Positions 8,131-14,799 of a stretch of DNA of 37,258 nucleotides are shown here, piece after piece (the stretch's first letter is position 1; every line of letters starts with the position of its first letter). The DNA is from Phycisphaerae bacterium. Lineage in GTDB: Bacteria > Planctomycetota > Phycisphaerae > UBA1845 > Fen-1342. The notes below the pieces were generated by a model. It saw only the letters and a list, made by a program, of their open reading frames with translations, did no database searches and was not told the DNA's origin. The position numbers were made by a program, and so were the translations under genes. The stretch spans positions 1 to 37,258 of the forward strand of contig JAJVHV010000048.1 of NCBI GenBank assembly GCA_022072445.1, written 5' to 3'.

Positions 8131-10332
8131 ATGGGTCCGCTCGTCATGACGCTGCTGCTGGTCGCCGCGTTTGCCCTTTTCGGCTGGTCCATGAACCGCC
8201 GCTGGCGGCTGATGATGGCGGCCCGACGGCCGGAGCGACGATCGGACGACCTGCCGCGCCGCTGGCGAACGCTGCTGCGCTATGCGATCGGCCAGAAACG
8301 CATGTTCCGCTATGGCGTCGCGGGCGTGGCGCACGCGGTAGTGTTTGCAGGCTTCGTCGTCCTGCTGCTCAATTCGATCATTCTCTGGGCGCGGGGATAC
8401 CGCCCGCACTTCGATCTCTGGATCCTCGGGATGGACTCGCCGCTCGGCGTGGCGTACGCGCTGCTGCGCGACGTCTTCACGGTCGCTGTGATCGCCGGCG
8501 TGCTGGTCTTCGCGTATTACCGGCTCGTCGGCCGGCTCAAGCGGCTCACGCTCAACGTCGAGGGTGTCGTCATTCTGGGCATCATCTTCGCGATGATGCT
8601 GGCCGACCTGGCATACGAGGGCGGCGAGCTGATTCGAGCTCAACGCCTCAGCGGGGACGAGTGGCTCTGGCAGGCGGCGACTCCGTTTGCGTCGCTCGCG
8701 GCGGTGATGCTCAACCCGCTGCCGGACGGACTGGTCAACTTCGTGTGGCAAGCGGGCTTCTGGCTGCACTCCGTGCTGGTCCTGCTATTCCTGAATCTGC
8801 TGCCCTTTGGCAAGCACTTCCACGTCATCACCGTGCTGCCAAACGTCTTCCTCAGCAATCCGCAGCCGCGCGGACGACTCACGCCGATCGCCGACCTGGA
8901 AGGGCGGCTCGAGCGCGGCGAGACGCTCGGGGCCAAGGCCCTGGCGGACTTTTCCTGGAAGACCGTGCTCGACCTCTACACCTGCACCGAGTGCGGCCGC
9001 TGCTCCGACCATTGCCCGGCGACGCGGACAGGCAAGCTGCTGTCGCCGAAACACCTGACGATCGAGCTGCGCGATCACGTCTATCGCAATGAGCGGGTGC
9101 TGGTCGGCGCGGCGAACGGGAAGCAGGAAACAGCGAGCAACGGACCGGGGGCGGAGAACCCCGATCCGAGCGCGGGCGAAGGGACGGCGGCGCGCGGATT
9201 CTTGACGCGCGACGGGAAGCCCGACGCAAGCGGCGGCGAGCTGGTCGGCGCGTGGGTCACCGCCGAGGAACTGTGGGCCTGCACGACCTGCGGCGCGTGC
9301 GAGCAGGAATGCCCGGTCTTTATTTCGTACATCGACAAGATCGTCGATCTGCGACGGAACCTGGTGATGGAGAAGGGAGAGTTTCCGGCGCAGCTCCAGA
9401 ACGCATTTCGCGGGCTCGAGTCGGTCGCCAACCCGTACAGCTTTCCGAACGAGCAGCGGGCCGATTGGGCCGCGGGGCTCGACGTGCCGCTCTGGGCCGA
9501 GAAGCCGGACGCGGAAGTTCTCTACTGGGTGGGGTGCTCGCCGTCGTTCGACGACCGCGCCCGAAAAATCGCGCGGGCCACGGCCCGACTGCTCATGCAG
9601 GCCGGCGTGAGCTTCGCGATTCTCGGACCGCAGGAGCAATGCACCGGCGACCCGGCGCGGCGGGCGGGCAATGAATATTTGTTCGAAATGTTGGCGAAGG
9701 CCAACGTCGAGACGCTCAACAGTTGCGGCGCCAAGCGGATCGTCACCACGTGCCCGCACTGCTTCAACACGCTCCGCAACGAGTATCCCGACTTCGGCGG
9801 ACATTACGAAGTCGTGCATCACACGGAGTTCCTGTCCGAGCTGGTACGCTCCGGCCGGCTGCGACCGGTGAATCGCGTTGACGCGACCGTCGCCTATCAC
9901 GACGCCTGCTACCTGGGAAGGCACAACGACGTGTACGACGCCCCGCGCAAGCTCTTGCGGGCCATCCCCGGTCTCACGCTCGTCGAGCCGGCCGAAAGCC
10001 GCGACCGCGGAATGTGCTGCGGAGCCGGAGGCGCGCAGATGTGGAAGGAAGAGGAGCACGTCGTGCGGCGGGAAGACGACGGACGCGGCCGTGTCGAGGC
10101 CGCGGGAAAAGTCAACCACGCCCGCACAAGTCAACTGCTGCGCGTACTTCCGCCAGCGGCATCGGAACCGGCGACCGGGTCGCCGCAGGCGACCGGGTCA
10201 GCGCGGGCGGTAGCGTCAGCGTGCCCGTTCTGCATGACGATGTTGACCGACGGGCTCAAGGACACCGGCCACGACGACGTGATCCAGAAGGACGTGGCCG
10301 AGCTGCTGCTGGAGGCGGTTCGCACGACGTGA
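8131..10332 (+). CDS. Membrane-bound Fe-S oxidoreductase, EtfD-like (HdrD/CCG-domain family)
   Basis: The protein has 733 residues; ATG 8131 follows a GGAGGAG site. N-terminal helices (about 1-20, 65-90, 110-225) form a NarI-like membrane domain. Two ferredoxin-type 4Fe-4S motifs follow, CTECGRCSDHCP (about residue 285) and CTTCGACEQECP (about 384). Two CCG (heterodisulfide reductase) domains complete it: the first has VGCSPSFDDRA, CTGDPARRAGNE and CPHCFNTL; the second has YHDACYLGRHN, GMCCGAGGAQMW and ACPFCMTML. This order matches EtfD-type proteins such as mycobacterial Rv0338c, which pass electrons from electron-transfer flavoprotein to the quinone pool during fatty-acid oxidation. No etfA/etfB lies in the window. 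Two inserts are odd: a Gly/Ala/Glu-rich stretch between the ferredoxin motifs (about 330-370), and a stretch before ACPFC in which the DNA contains GCGACCGGGTC twice. Confidence 0.9.
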   Translation: MGPLVMTLLLVAAFALFGWSMNRRWRLMMAARRPERRSDDLPRRWRTLLRYAIGQKRMFRYGVAGVAHAVVFAGFVVLLLNSIILWARGYRPHFDLWILGMDSPLGVAYALLRDVFTVAVIAGVLVFAYYRLVGRLKRLTLNVEGVVILGIIFAMMLADLAYEGGELIRAQRLSGDEWLWQAATPFASLAAVMLNPLPDGLVNFVWQAGFWLHSVLVLLFLNLLPFGKHFHVITVLPNVFLSNPQPRGRLTPIADLEGRLERGETLGAKALADFSWKTVLDLYTCTECGRCSDHCPATRTGKLLSPKHLTIELRDHVYRNERVLVGAANGKQETASNGPGAENPDPSAGEGTAARGFLTRDGKPDASGGELVGAWVTAEELWACTTCGACEQECPVFISYIDKIVDLRRNLVMEKGEFPAQLQNAFRGLESVANPYSFPNEQRADWAAGLDVPLWAEKPDAEVLYWVGCSPSFDDRARKIARATARLLMQAGVSFAILGPQEQCTGDPARRAGNEYLFEMLAKANVETLNSCGAKRIVTTCPHCFNTLRNEYPDFGGHYEVVHHTEFLSELVRSGRLRPVNRVDATVAYHDACYLGRHNDVYDAPRKLLRAIPGLTLVEPAESRDRGMCCGAGGAQMWKEEEHVVRREDDGRGRVEAAGKVNHARTSQLLRVLPPAASEPATGSPQATGSARAVASACPFCMTMLTDGLKDTGHDDVIQKDVAELLLEAVRTT

Positions 10333-10389
10333 GCGCCAGCGGTCAGGCTTCCGCGCCCAGGGTTCAAGCCGCTACGGTGGGCGTTCCCG

Positions 10390-10416
10390 GCCGAGCCCCG
10401 ACCGTCAGGGTGGGGT
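10390..10416 (+). repeat. Dispersed repeat, copy 3
   Basis: This copy carries GAGCCCCGACCGTCAGGG then TGGGGT, differing from copy 1 at two positions. It sits between the convergent etfD-like and haaO genes, about 57 bases after the etfD-like stop codon. Confidence 0.8.
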
Positions 10417-10447
10417 CCGACGTAGCGTTGCGATCGGACTCGGCACC

Positions 10448-10481
10448 GAGTTCGCCGCGTCCTTGAGTGCGCGGCGAATTC
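10448..10481. terminator. Likely bidirectional terminator hairpin between convergent genes
   Basis: The arms TTCGCCGCG and CGCGGCGAA pair perfectly around a 10-base loop, and the stem extends outward by a G-T, an A-T and a G-C pair. It lies between the end of the etfD-like gene and the end of the convergent dioxygenase gene. There is no long T-run on either strand. Confidence 0.55.
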
Positions 10482-10541
10482 GAGCCATGGTGATCCGCCC
10501 CAGGCAACCGGCCTGAGGACACGCCGGCTCGGACCGCGCGC

Positions 10542-11072
10542 TCAGCGGGGCGCCGCCGGCGGCTGCATCACCGCGCCGCACTTTTTGCACGTACGCAATG
10601 CGGCATTCGCCGGACTCCAGTAGCTTTCCATGATCTGCTTCAATTGCCCGACGATGTCCTTCATGTCGAACTCGGGCTCGTGCACGACCGCGCCGCACTG
10701 CTCGCAGTAGAAACGCAGATGATCCTTCATTCCCTCCGGACGCTGGCGCTCGATCACCATGCCGACCGTGTTCGCCGGTCGCTGCGGTGAGTGCGGGATG
10801 CCCGGCGGAAGCAGGAAGAGGTCGCCCTGGCGGATGGGGATGTCGCGCTTCTGCCCGTTCTCGATCACCTTGAGCGTGATGTCGCCCTCGACCTGAAAGA
10901 AGAGCTCCTCGGTCTGGTTGACGTGATAGTCCTTGCGCGCGTTCGGGCCGCCGACCACCATCACGATGAAATCGCGGTCCTTCCAGACGACCTGGTTGCC
11001 GACCGGCGGTTTGAGCAGGTGGCGGTGCTCGTCGATCCAGGCTTTGAGATTCAGCGGGGCGAGGGTGGACAT
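10542..11072 (-). CDS. haaO: 3-hydroxyanthranilate 3,4-dioxygenase
   Basis: The protein has 176 residues, the usual length of the bacterial enzyme. It opens the ring of 3-hydroxyanthranilate in the kynurenine route of tryptophan breakdown or quinolinate/NAD synthesis. The cupin fold shows the expected iron ligands: His50 and Glu56 (DYHVNQTEELFFQVEGD) and His94 (PPGIPHSPQRP), with Arg46, Arg98 and Glu109 in the substrate-binding positions. The C-terminal rubredoxin-like second metal site is present as two CxxC pairs (CEQC at 123, CKKC at 162), as in bacterial enzymes. ATG 11072 is chosen because it gives the family N-terminus and is preceded by GGAG at proper spacing. No other kynurenine-pathway gene is seen nearby, so it stands alone and converges on the etfD-like gene. 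Confidence 0.95.
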   Translation of the reverse strand: MSTLAPLNLKAWIDEHRHLLKPPVGNQVVWKDRDFIVMVVGGPNARKDYHVNQTEELFFQVEGDITLKVIENGQKRDIPIRQGDLFLLPPGIPHSPQRPANTVGMVIERQRPEGMKDHLRFYCEQCGAVVHEPEFDMKDIVGQLKQIMESYWSPANAALRTCKKCGAVMQPPAAPR

Positions 11073-11256
11073 GGCGCGTCTCCGGATGGGCGTGGCCTGA
11101 GTCGGGTCGAGCCGCGAGTGTAACCGGCCGGAGCGGCCGTGGCCACGGAGCGAGGCGGAGAGTGCATCCGGGGGCGGCTGCTCTAACTGGTTACTCGGCA
11201 CGGTAGCCGCGGGACAGTCGGGAGTTCGTCAGTGGGCGGGGCGAACGCGCCGCGCG

Positions 11257-11273
11257 TTGGCACGAAGATTGCA
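11257..11273 (+). promoter_or_regulatory. Sigma-54 (RpoN) promoter for the outer-membrane protein gene
   Basis: The stretch TTGGCACGAAGATTGCA is a full match to the sigma-54 consensus (YTGGCACGNNNNTTGCW), with GG and GC elements exactly 10 bases apart. Transcription should start about 10-12 bases downstream, leaving a leader of about 80 bases before the ATG at 11365. The enhancer-binding activator is not in this window. Confidence 0.82.
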
Positions 11274-11364
11274 TGTGCGTGCGCGTGGCGCGGTCTGAGT
11301 TCGGCGTATGGGGCAGCACATCTGCGCCGTTTGCGGCACTGGGCACCATCTGAGGAGCGCAGCG

Positions 11365-12441
11365 ATGCGGAAATTTTCACAGTCTTCAAGGGCAATTCGC
11401 ACAGTTGGGCTTGCACCGATCGCGGTTGCGTGCTGGCTGTGCGGGTTTGCTATGGCACAGTCGAAAGCCGAGTCGCTCTTGACCATGTCGCCGGCAATCG
11501 GCGGGACGGCGCAGGCCACGACGAAGCCGGCGGCCAGGCAAGAGACGGCAAGCTCGAACATGAGCGACACGGCCACGTTTCTGCTGGGCAAGGAACGCTG
11601 GCACAACGACCCGGAAGTCCTGTGGCCAGGCTTTCTGAGCGGCCTGCGCGGCTTCGAGCATTTCTACGAGCCGATCGGCAACCCGCTCTACTTCGAGTCG
11701 CCATTCAACTACACCGGCGTGAAGCTGCTCTACCTGCACCACGATTTTCCGGATGGGTCGCAGCTTGGCGGCGGTGACGTGAACGTGTACGCCGCGCAGA
11801 TTCGCCTGGCGCTGACCGAGCGGTTGGGTTTCATCGCCACCAAGGACGGGTACAGCGACCTGAACGCGCGCATCCTGCCAAACGACGAGGGCTGGAACGA
11901 CTTCGCCATCGGCGCCAAGTACGTCTTCATCGCCGACCGCGAGAACGACTTTGTGCTGACCGGCGGCATGCGCTGGGAGTGGGACAATGGCGACCGCGAA
12001 ATCCTGCAGGGCGGGACGCAGGAGCTCAGCCCGTTCGTCAGTCTCGCCAAGGGTTTCGATCGCTGGCACTTTCTCGGCAACGTCACCGGCCGGTTGCCGA
12101 TGGATCGGCACGACGCGAATTACATTCTGAGCTGGGATCTGCACGCGGACTACGAGATCGCGCCGGAGGCATTGCCCGGCCTGGCGCCAGTGGTCGAGCT
12201 GCACGGCCTGCACTACCTCAGCGACGGCGACGTGCTGCCGCTCAGCGTGGGCGGGCTGGACTACTCGAACATCGGGTCGAACAACGTCGCCGGCGACAGC
12301 GTCGTCTGGGCTGGCATGGGCCTGCGCTGGAAGCTCTCGCCGCACATGTCGGTCGGCTCGACCTGGGAGTTCCCGCTGCACAATCCCGACAACGACATCA
12401 TGGGCAATCGCGTAACCGTCGATCTGGCGCTGACCTACTGA
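11365..12441 (+). CDS. Predicted outer-membrane beta-barrel protein
   Basis: The protein has 358 residues; ATG 11365 follows a TGAGGAG ribosome site. An N-terminal signal peptide (MRKFSQSSRAIRT, then a hydrophobic run ending CGFAMA-Q) is followed by an S/T/A-rich linker. Then comes a region of alternating hydrophobic and polar beta strands with many aromatic residues (for example FNYTGVKLLYLHHDF, FAIGAKYVFIADRENDFVLTGG), ending in an aromatic residue (VDLALTY) as many outer-membrane barrels do. It resembles the broad family of transporter-like or 'phenol MetA-like' outer-membrane proteins, but the exact family is uncertain. A sigma-54 promoter lies about 90 bases upstream, so expression is probably conditional. 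A small exported protein gene follows after 22 bases. Confidence 0.83.
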   Translation: MRKFSQSSRAIRTVGLAPIAVACWLCGFAMAQSKAESLLTMSPAIGGTAQATTKPAARQETASSNMSDTATFLLGKERWHNDPEVLWPGFLSGLRGFEHFYEPIGNPLYFESPFNYTGVKLLYLHHDFPDGSQLGGGDVNVYAAQIRLALTERLGFIATKDGYSDLNARILPNDEGWNDFAIGAKYVFIADRENDFVLTGGMRWEWDNGDREILQGGTQELSPFVSLAKGFDRWHFLGNVTGRLPMDRHDANYILSWDLHADYEIAPEALPGLAPVVELHGLHYLSDGDVLPLSVGGLDYSNIGSNNVAGDSVVWAGMGLRWKLSPHMSVGSTWEFPLHNPDNDIMGNRVTVDLALTY

Positions 12442-12463
12442 GACTCAACAGGAGTGTGGATTC

Positions 12464-12661
12464 ATGAATCGAAATCGAAACGCTCTGCGCCGGCGGCACC
12501 GGGTGATCGCCGCGCTTTCGCTCGGCGGCGTGCTGATGCAACTCATTCCGTTCAGTTGCGGGCAGCCGATCCTGCGGGCGGTGACGCCGTTTCTGATGGA
12601 TGACGCGTTCAACATCCTGGATCGAGTCATCTTCGCCGTGGCTCCGCTCGTCCTGCCCTAG
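12464..12661 (+). CDS. Small exported protein of unknown function
   Basis: The protein has 65 residues; ATG 12464 is preceded by an AGGAGTG ribosome site and lies 22 bases after the stop of the barrel protein, so it is probably in the same sigma-54-driven transcript. The first 12 residues are strongly basic (MNRNRNALRRRHR) and lead into a hydrophobic segment ending near SCGQP, which looks like a signal peptide or membrane anchor. The Cys context (PFSC) is not a good lipobox. The remaining 30 residues are hydrophobic with a few acidic positions (MDDAFNILDRVIF). I do not recognise a family. Confidence 0.6.
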   Translation: MNRNRNALRRRHRVIAALSLGGVLMQLIPFSCGQPILRAVTPFLMDDAFNILDRVIFAVAPLVLP

Positions 12662-12804
12662 GGCGGCGCGGCGGCTTGACTGCAGCGCGTGGGCGTGGGG
12701 CGCGGCCGGCGGATCTCGGCGCGCGTCGCACGCCCAGTTTTTCGTGCTATCATCTGTTCAGTGCGCTGCGCGAGAGACCGTTGCGGCCTGGAGAGGAGAT
12801 CCCC

Positions 12805-13038
12805 GTGAAGATCAGCATCACCTACTGCACGCAGTGAGACTACCTTCCGAGGGCCTCCAGTTTGGCGGCCGAGATCAAGGAAGAGCTGGGCATCGACGCC
12901 GAGTTGATCAAGGGCACCGGCGGCGTGTTTGAAGTGCTTGCGGACGGCGAGCCGGTCTTCAGCAAGAAGAGCCTGGGGCGCTTCCCGGACGATCACGAGG
13001 TGATCAACATCCTGCACAAGCGCTTCGCGCGGAAGTAG
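12805..13038 (+). CDS. Selenoprotein W-like (SelT/SelW/SelH, Rdx family) selenoprotein with in-frame TGA
   Basis: The protein has 77 residues when the TGA at 12835-12837 is read as selenocysteine at residue 11. The start is GTG 12805 after a strong GAGAGGAG site. The N-terminus reads VKISITYCTQU-DYLPRAS, with C8-x-x-U11 exactly at the redox motif of the Rdx thioredoxin-like family, just after the first beta strand. The rest fits the family well: SLAAEIKEELG (helix), ELIKGTGGVFEV, then FSKKSLGRFPDDHEVI. Known members have CxxC or CxxU here, and bacterial SelW-like selenoproteins exist. A hairpin suited to a bacterial SECIS follows the TGA. An ordinary gene caller would split or miss this gene. 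The alternative is a pseudogene with a nonsense mutation, but loss exactly at the one codon that may be Sec, with everything else intact, makes that unlikely. Confidence 0.88.
12852..12870 (+). promoter_or_regulatory. Candidate bacterial SECIS hairpin
   Basis: Downstream of the TGA, GGCC-T-CCA and TGG-C-GGCC pair around the loop GTT, with one T/C mismatch. The loop starts 22 bases after the TGA, within the usual window for bacterial SECIS elements, and has a G as its first loop base. It lies inside the coding sequence, as bacterial SECIS elements do. The fold was done by eye. Confidence 0.55.
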
Positions 13039-13050
13039 CACTCCGGCAGT

Positions 13051-13069
13051 GCCGGCCGACGGCGCCGGC
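13051..13069 (+). terminator. Possible terminator hairpin after the selenoprotein gene
   Basis: Two GCCGGC arms pair around a 7-base loop, 12 bases after the TAG stop. The GC-rich, self-complementary arms could equally be chance in this composition, and no T-run follows directly. Confidence 0.3.
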
Positions 13070-13199
13070 CGCTCTCGATTTGCGTCAAACCACGCCGGTT
13101 CCGTAAGCCCCATAACCACGGGATAAACTCCGTATTGTCCAAATGCCCGGACGATGCGCACGCCCCCGACGGCAGCCTGAGCCGGTTGGGCTATGCCTT

Positions 13200-13215
13200 T
13201 GGCACGCCAATTGCG
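13200..13215 (+). promoter_or_regulatory. Sigma-54 (RpoN) promoter for the multihaem cytochrome gene
   Basis: The stretch TTTGGCACGCCAATTGCG (13198-13215) contains TGGCAC, five bases, then TTGC, with GG and GC exactly 10 bases apart, a near-perfect sigma-54 promoter. It lies about 75 bases upstream of the ATG at 13288 on the same strand. It is the second such promoter within 2 kb. Confidence 0.78.
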
Positions 13216-13287
13216 AGCGGATTTCCCCTGTGACACTTCGTCATGCTCGCGATCAAACACACTCGCGCCGAACCGAAGGAGGTTGCC

Positions 13288-14646
13288 ATGACAGGAACGA
13301 TCGCTCGCCGGCTCCGAATCCCCGTCGCCAGTTTGAGCCTGCTGCTCGTGATGAACCTCGGCGGATGCCCATCGATCTTCGACACGTCCGGAAACGACAA
13401 TTCGAGCAGCGAAACGGGCGATAACGTGCCTGGAGACGACAGCAGCCAGGACAACCCGGCGCTCTCGAACAACGCCGACAAGAGTAACGCCGAGGCCCGC
13501 TACGTCGGCGCCAACGCGTGTCGAAACTGCCATAGCGACATCGCCGAACTGCATTCACGTCACGGTCATGCGCACAAGATTACCGCGATCTCCGGCGAGC
13601 CGCCGACGTTTCCGGACGGAACGACGGCGGGCGTGCCGAATCCGCCCGATGGGTTCGCGTGGACCGATGTCGCGTGGGTGATCGGCGGCTACACGAAGAA
13701 GGCGCGGTTCGTCGATCAGGAGGGCTATATCCTGACGACCGGGTCGACCGGGAAGAAGGTCCAGTGGAATCTCGCGTTCGGTCCCAATGGAGGCGCGGCG
13801 GGCTTCGGCAATTATGAGCCCGATCATCCCGAGCGCAAGCCGTTCGACTATTCGTGCTTCGTTTGCCACACCACCGGAGCCCTGCCGCAGGACGAAGATT
13901 TTCCGGAGTTTCAGGACAATCGGCCTGGGATGCGCGGGACGTTCGAGGAAGCGGGAATTCAGTGTGAGGCTTGCCACGGTCCCGGCTCGAACCACTTCAC
14001 GACGTCAGACGGCCAGGTGGTGATCAGGACCGACCGGATATTCATTGATCCGGACGGGAGCGCTTCGTGCCGCGCGTGCCATAATCGCCCGTACGACGAC
14101 CAGACGGGGAACATCGTGGCCAGCGGCGGCTACCTGCAGCATCACGAGCAGTGGCCCGAGTTACGGGCGAGCGGCGGGCACGCGCAGCTATCGTGCCTGG
14201 ACTGCCACGATCCGCACCGATCGGTCTACTACGACAAGGCAAACGCGATCCGCCAGCGGTGTGCCGATTGCCATCCGACGGCAAACATGGCGGGGCACGC
14301 AGGCGCGGTTTACACGCGTTCGGACGGGTATAGCGAGGCGTTAGGCTGCGAGAGCTGCCACATGTCGTACCCAGTGAAGAGCGCCACGGCCGTGGCGTCG
14401 GCGTTGGTTGGTCCGGTGGCGCGGATTGGCGACGTTCGGTCGCATATCGTGCGGATCAACACCGAGCCGGTCGATTACAAGACGTTCTTCGCAGCCGACG
14501 GCAAGTCGGTGGCACGCGATGCACAGGGACGGGCCGCGGTGACGGTTGACTTTGTGTGCGTGCGTTGCCACAACGGCAACGGGCTGTTCGAGCTGAGCGT
14601 GGCGCGGGCGGCGGAGATCGCGAAAAACGTGCATCTGCTGCCGTAA
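13288..14646 (+). CDS. Eight-haem c-type cytochrome lipoprotein
   Basis: The protein has 452 residues; ATG 13288 is preceded by a consensus AAGGAGG site. The N-terminus is a lipoprotein signal (TIARRLRIP, hydrophobic core, then LGGC), so the mature protein should be anchored in an envelope membrane. An acidic, Asn/Ser-rich linker of about 40 residues follows. Eight CxxCH haem motifs then appear in order: CRNCH, CFVCH, CEACH, CRACH, CLDCH, CADCH, CESCH and CVRCH. The pattern of paired motifs (CEACHGPGSNH, CLDCHDPH) resembles multihaem electron carriers of the cytochrome c554/NrfA-like superfamily, but without a clear catalytic-site signature. The role is most likely extracytoplasmic electron transfer. 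It has its own sigma-54 promoter and ends at a hairpin facing the convergent carboxylase gene. Confidence 0.92.
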   Translation: MTGTIARRLRIPVASLSLLLVMNLGGCPSIFDTSGNDNSSSETGDNVPGDDSSQDNPALSNNADKSNAEARYVGANACRNCHSDIAELHSRHGHAHKITAISGEPPTFPDGTTAGVPNPPDGFAWTDVAWVIGGYTKKARFVDQEGYILTTGSTGKKVQWNLAFGPNGGAAGFGNYEPDHPERKPFDYSCFVCHTTGALPQDEDFPEFQDNRPGMRGTFEEAGIQCEACHGPGSNHFTTSDGQVVIRTDRIFIDPDGSASCRACHNRPYDDQTGNIVASGGYLQHHEQWPELRASGGHAQLSCLDCHDPHRSVYYDKANAIRQRCADCHPTANMAGHAGAVYTRSDGYSEALGCESCHMSYPVKSATAVASALVGPVARIGDVRSHIVRINTEPVDYKTFFAADGKSVARDAQGRAAVTVDFVCVRCHNGNGLFELSVARAAEIAKNVHLLP

Positions 14647-14668
14647 CCGAGCAGGCGGTCACGTCGTG

Positions 14669-14695
14669 CGTGGGTTGAGCCGCGCTCGACCCACG
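14669..14695. terminator. Terminator hairpin between convergent genes
   Basis: CGTGGGTTGAG and CTCGACCCACG form an 11-bp stem with one G-T pair around a 5-base loop, 22 bases after the cytochrome stop codon. A weaker 6-bp stem (CCAGGT/ACCTGG, 14723-14742) follows. The site lies between convergent genes and may serve both. Confidence 0.55.
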
Positions 14696-14799
14696 TTCGC
14701 CGGAGAGCGGGACATTCGTTTTCCAGGTACGGAAGCACCTGGTCATGTTCAGTCGCAACGCCGGCCAATCGCTTAGACCTCGAGCTTCGCCATTCGAGA

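Noticed and set aside
5353-8769. 1138-codon open frame on the minus strand
   Set aside because: It is antisense to two well-supported membrane glycosyltransferases and part of the EtfD-like gene, is rich in Arg, Gln, His and Glu with no motif, and is a shadow of GC-rich codon bias.
12805-12837. Reading the TGA as a nonsense mutation in a decayed gene
   Set aside because: The downstream frame is fully conserved in type, the stop is exactly at the CxxU position, and a suitable hairpin follows.
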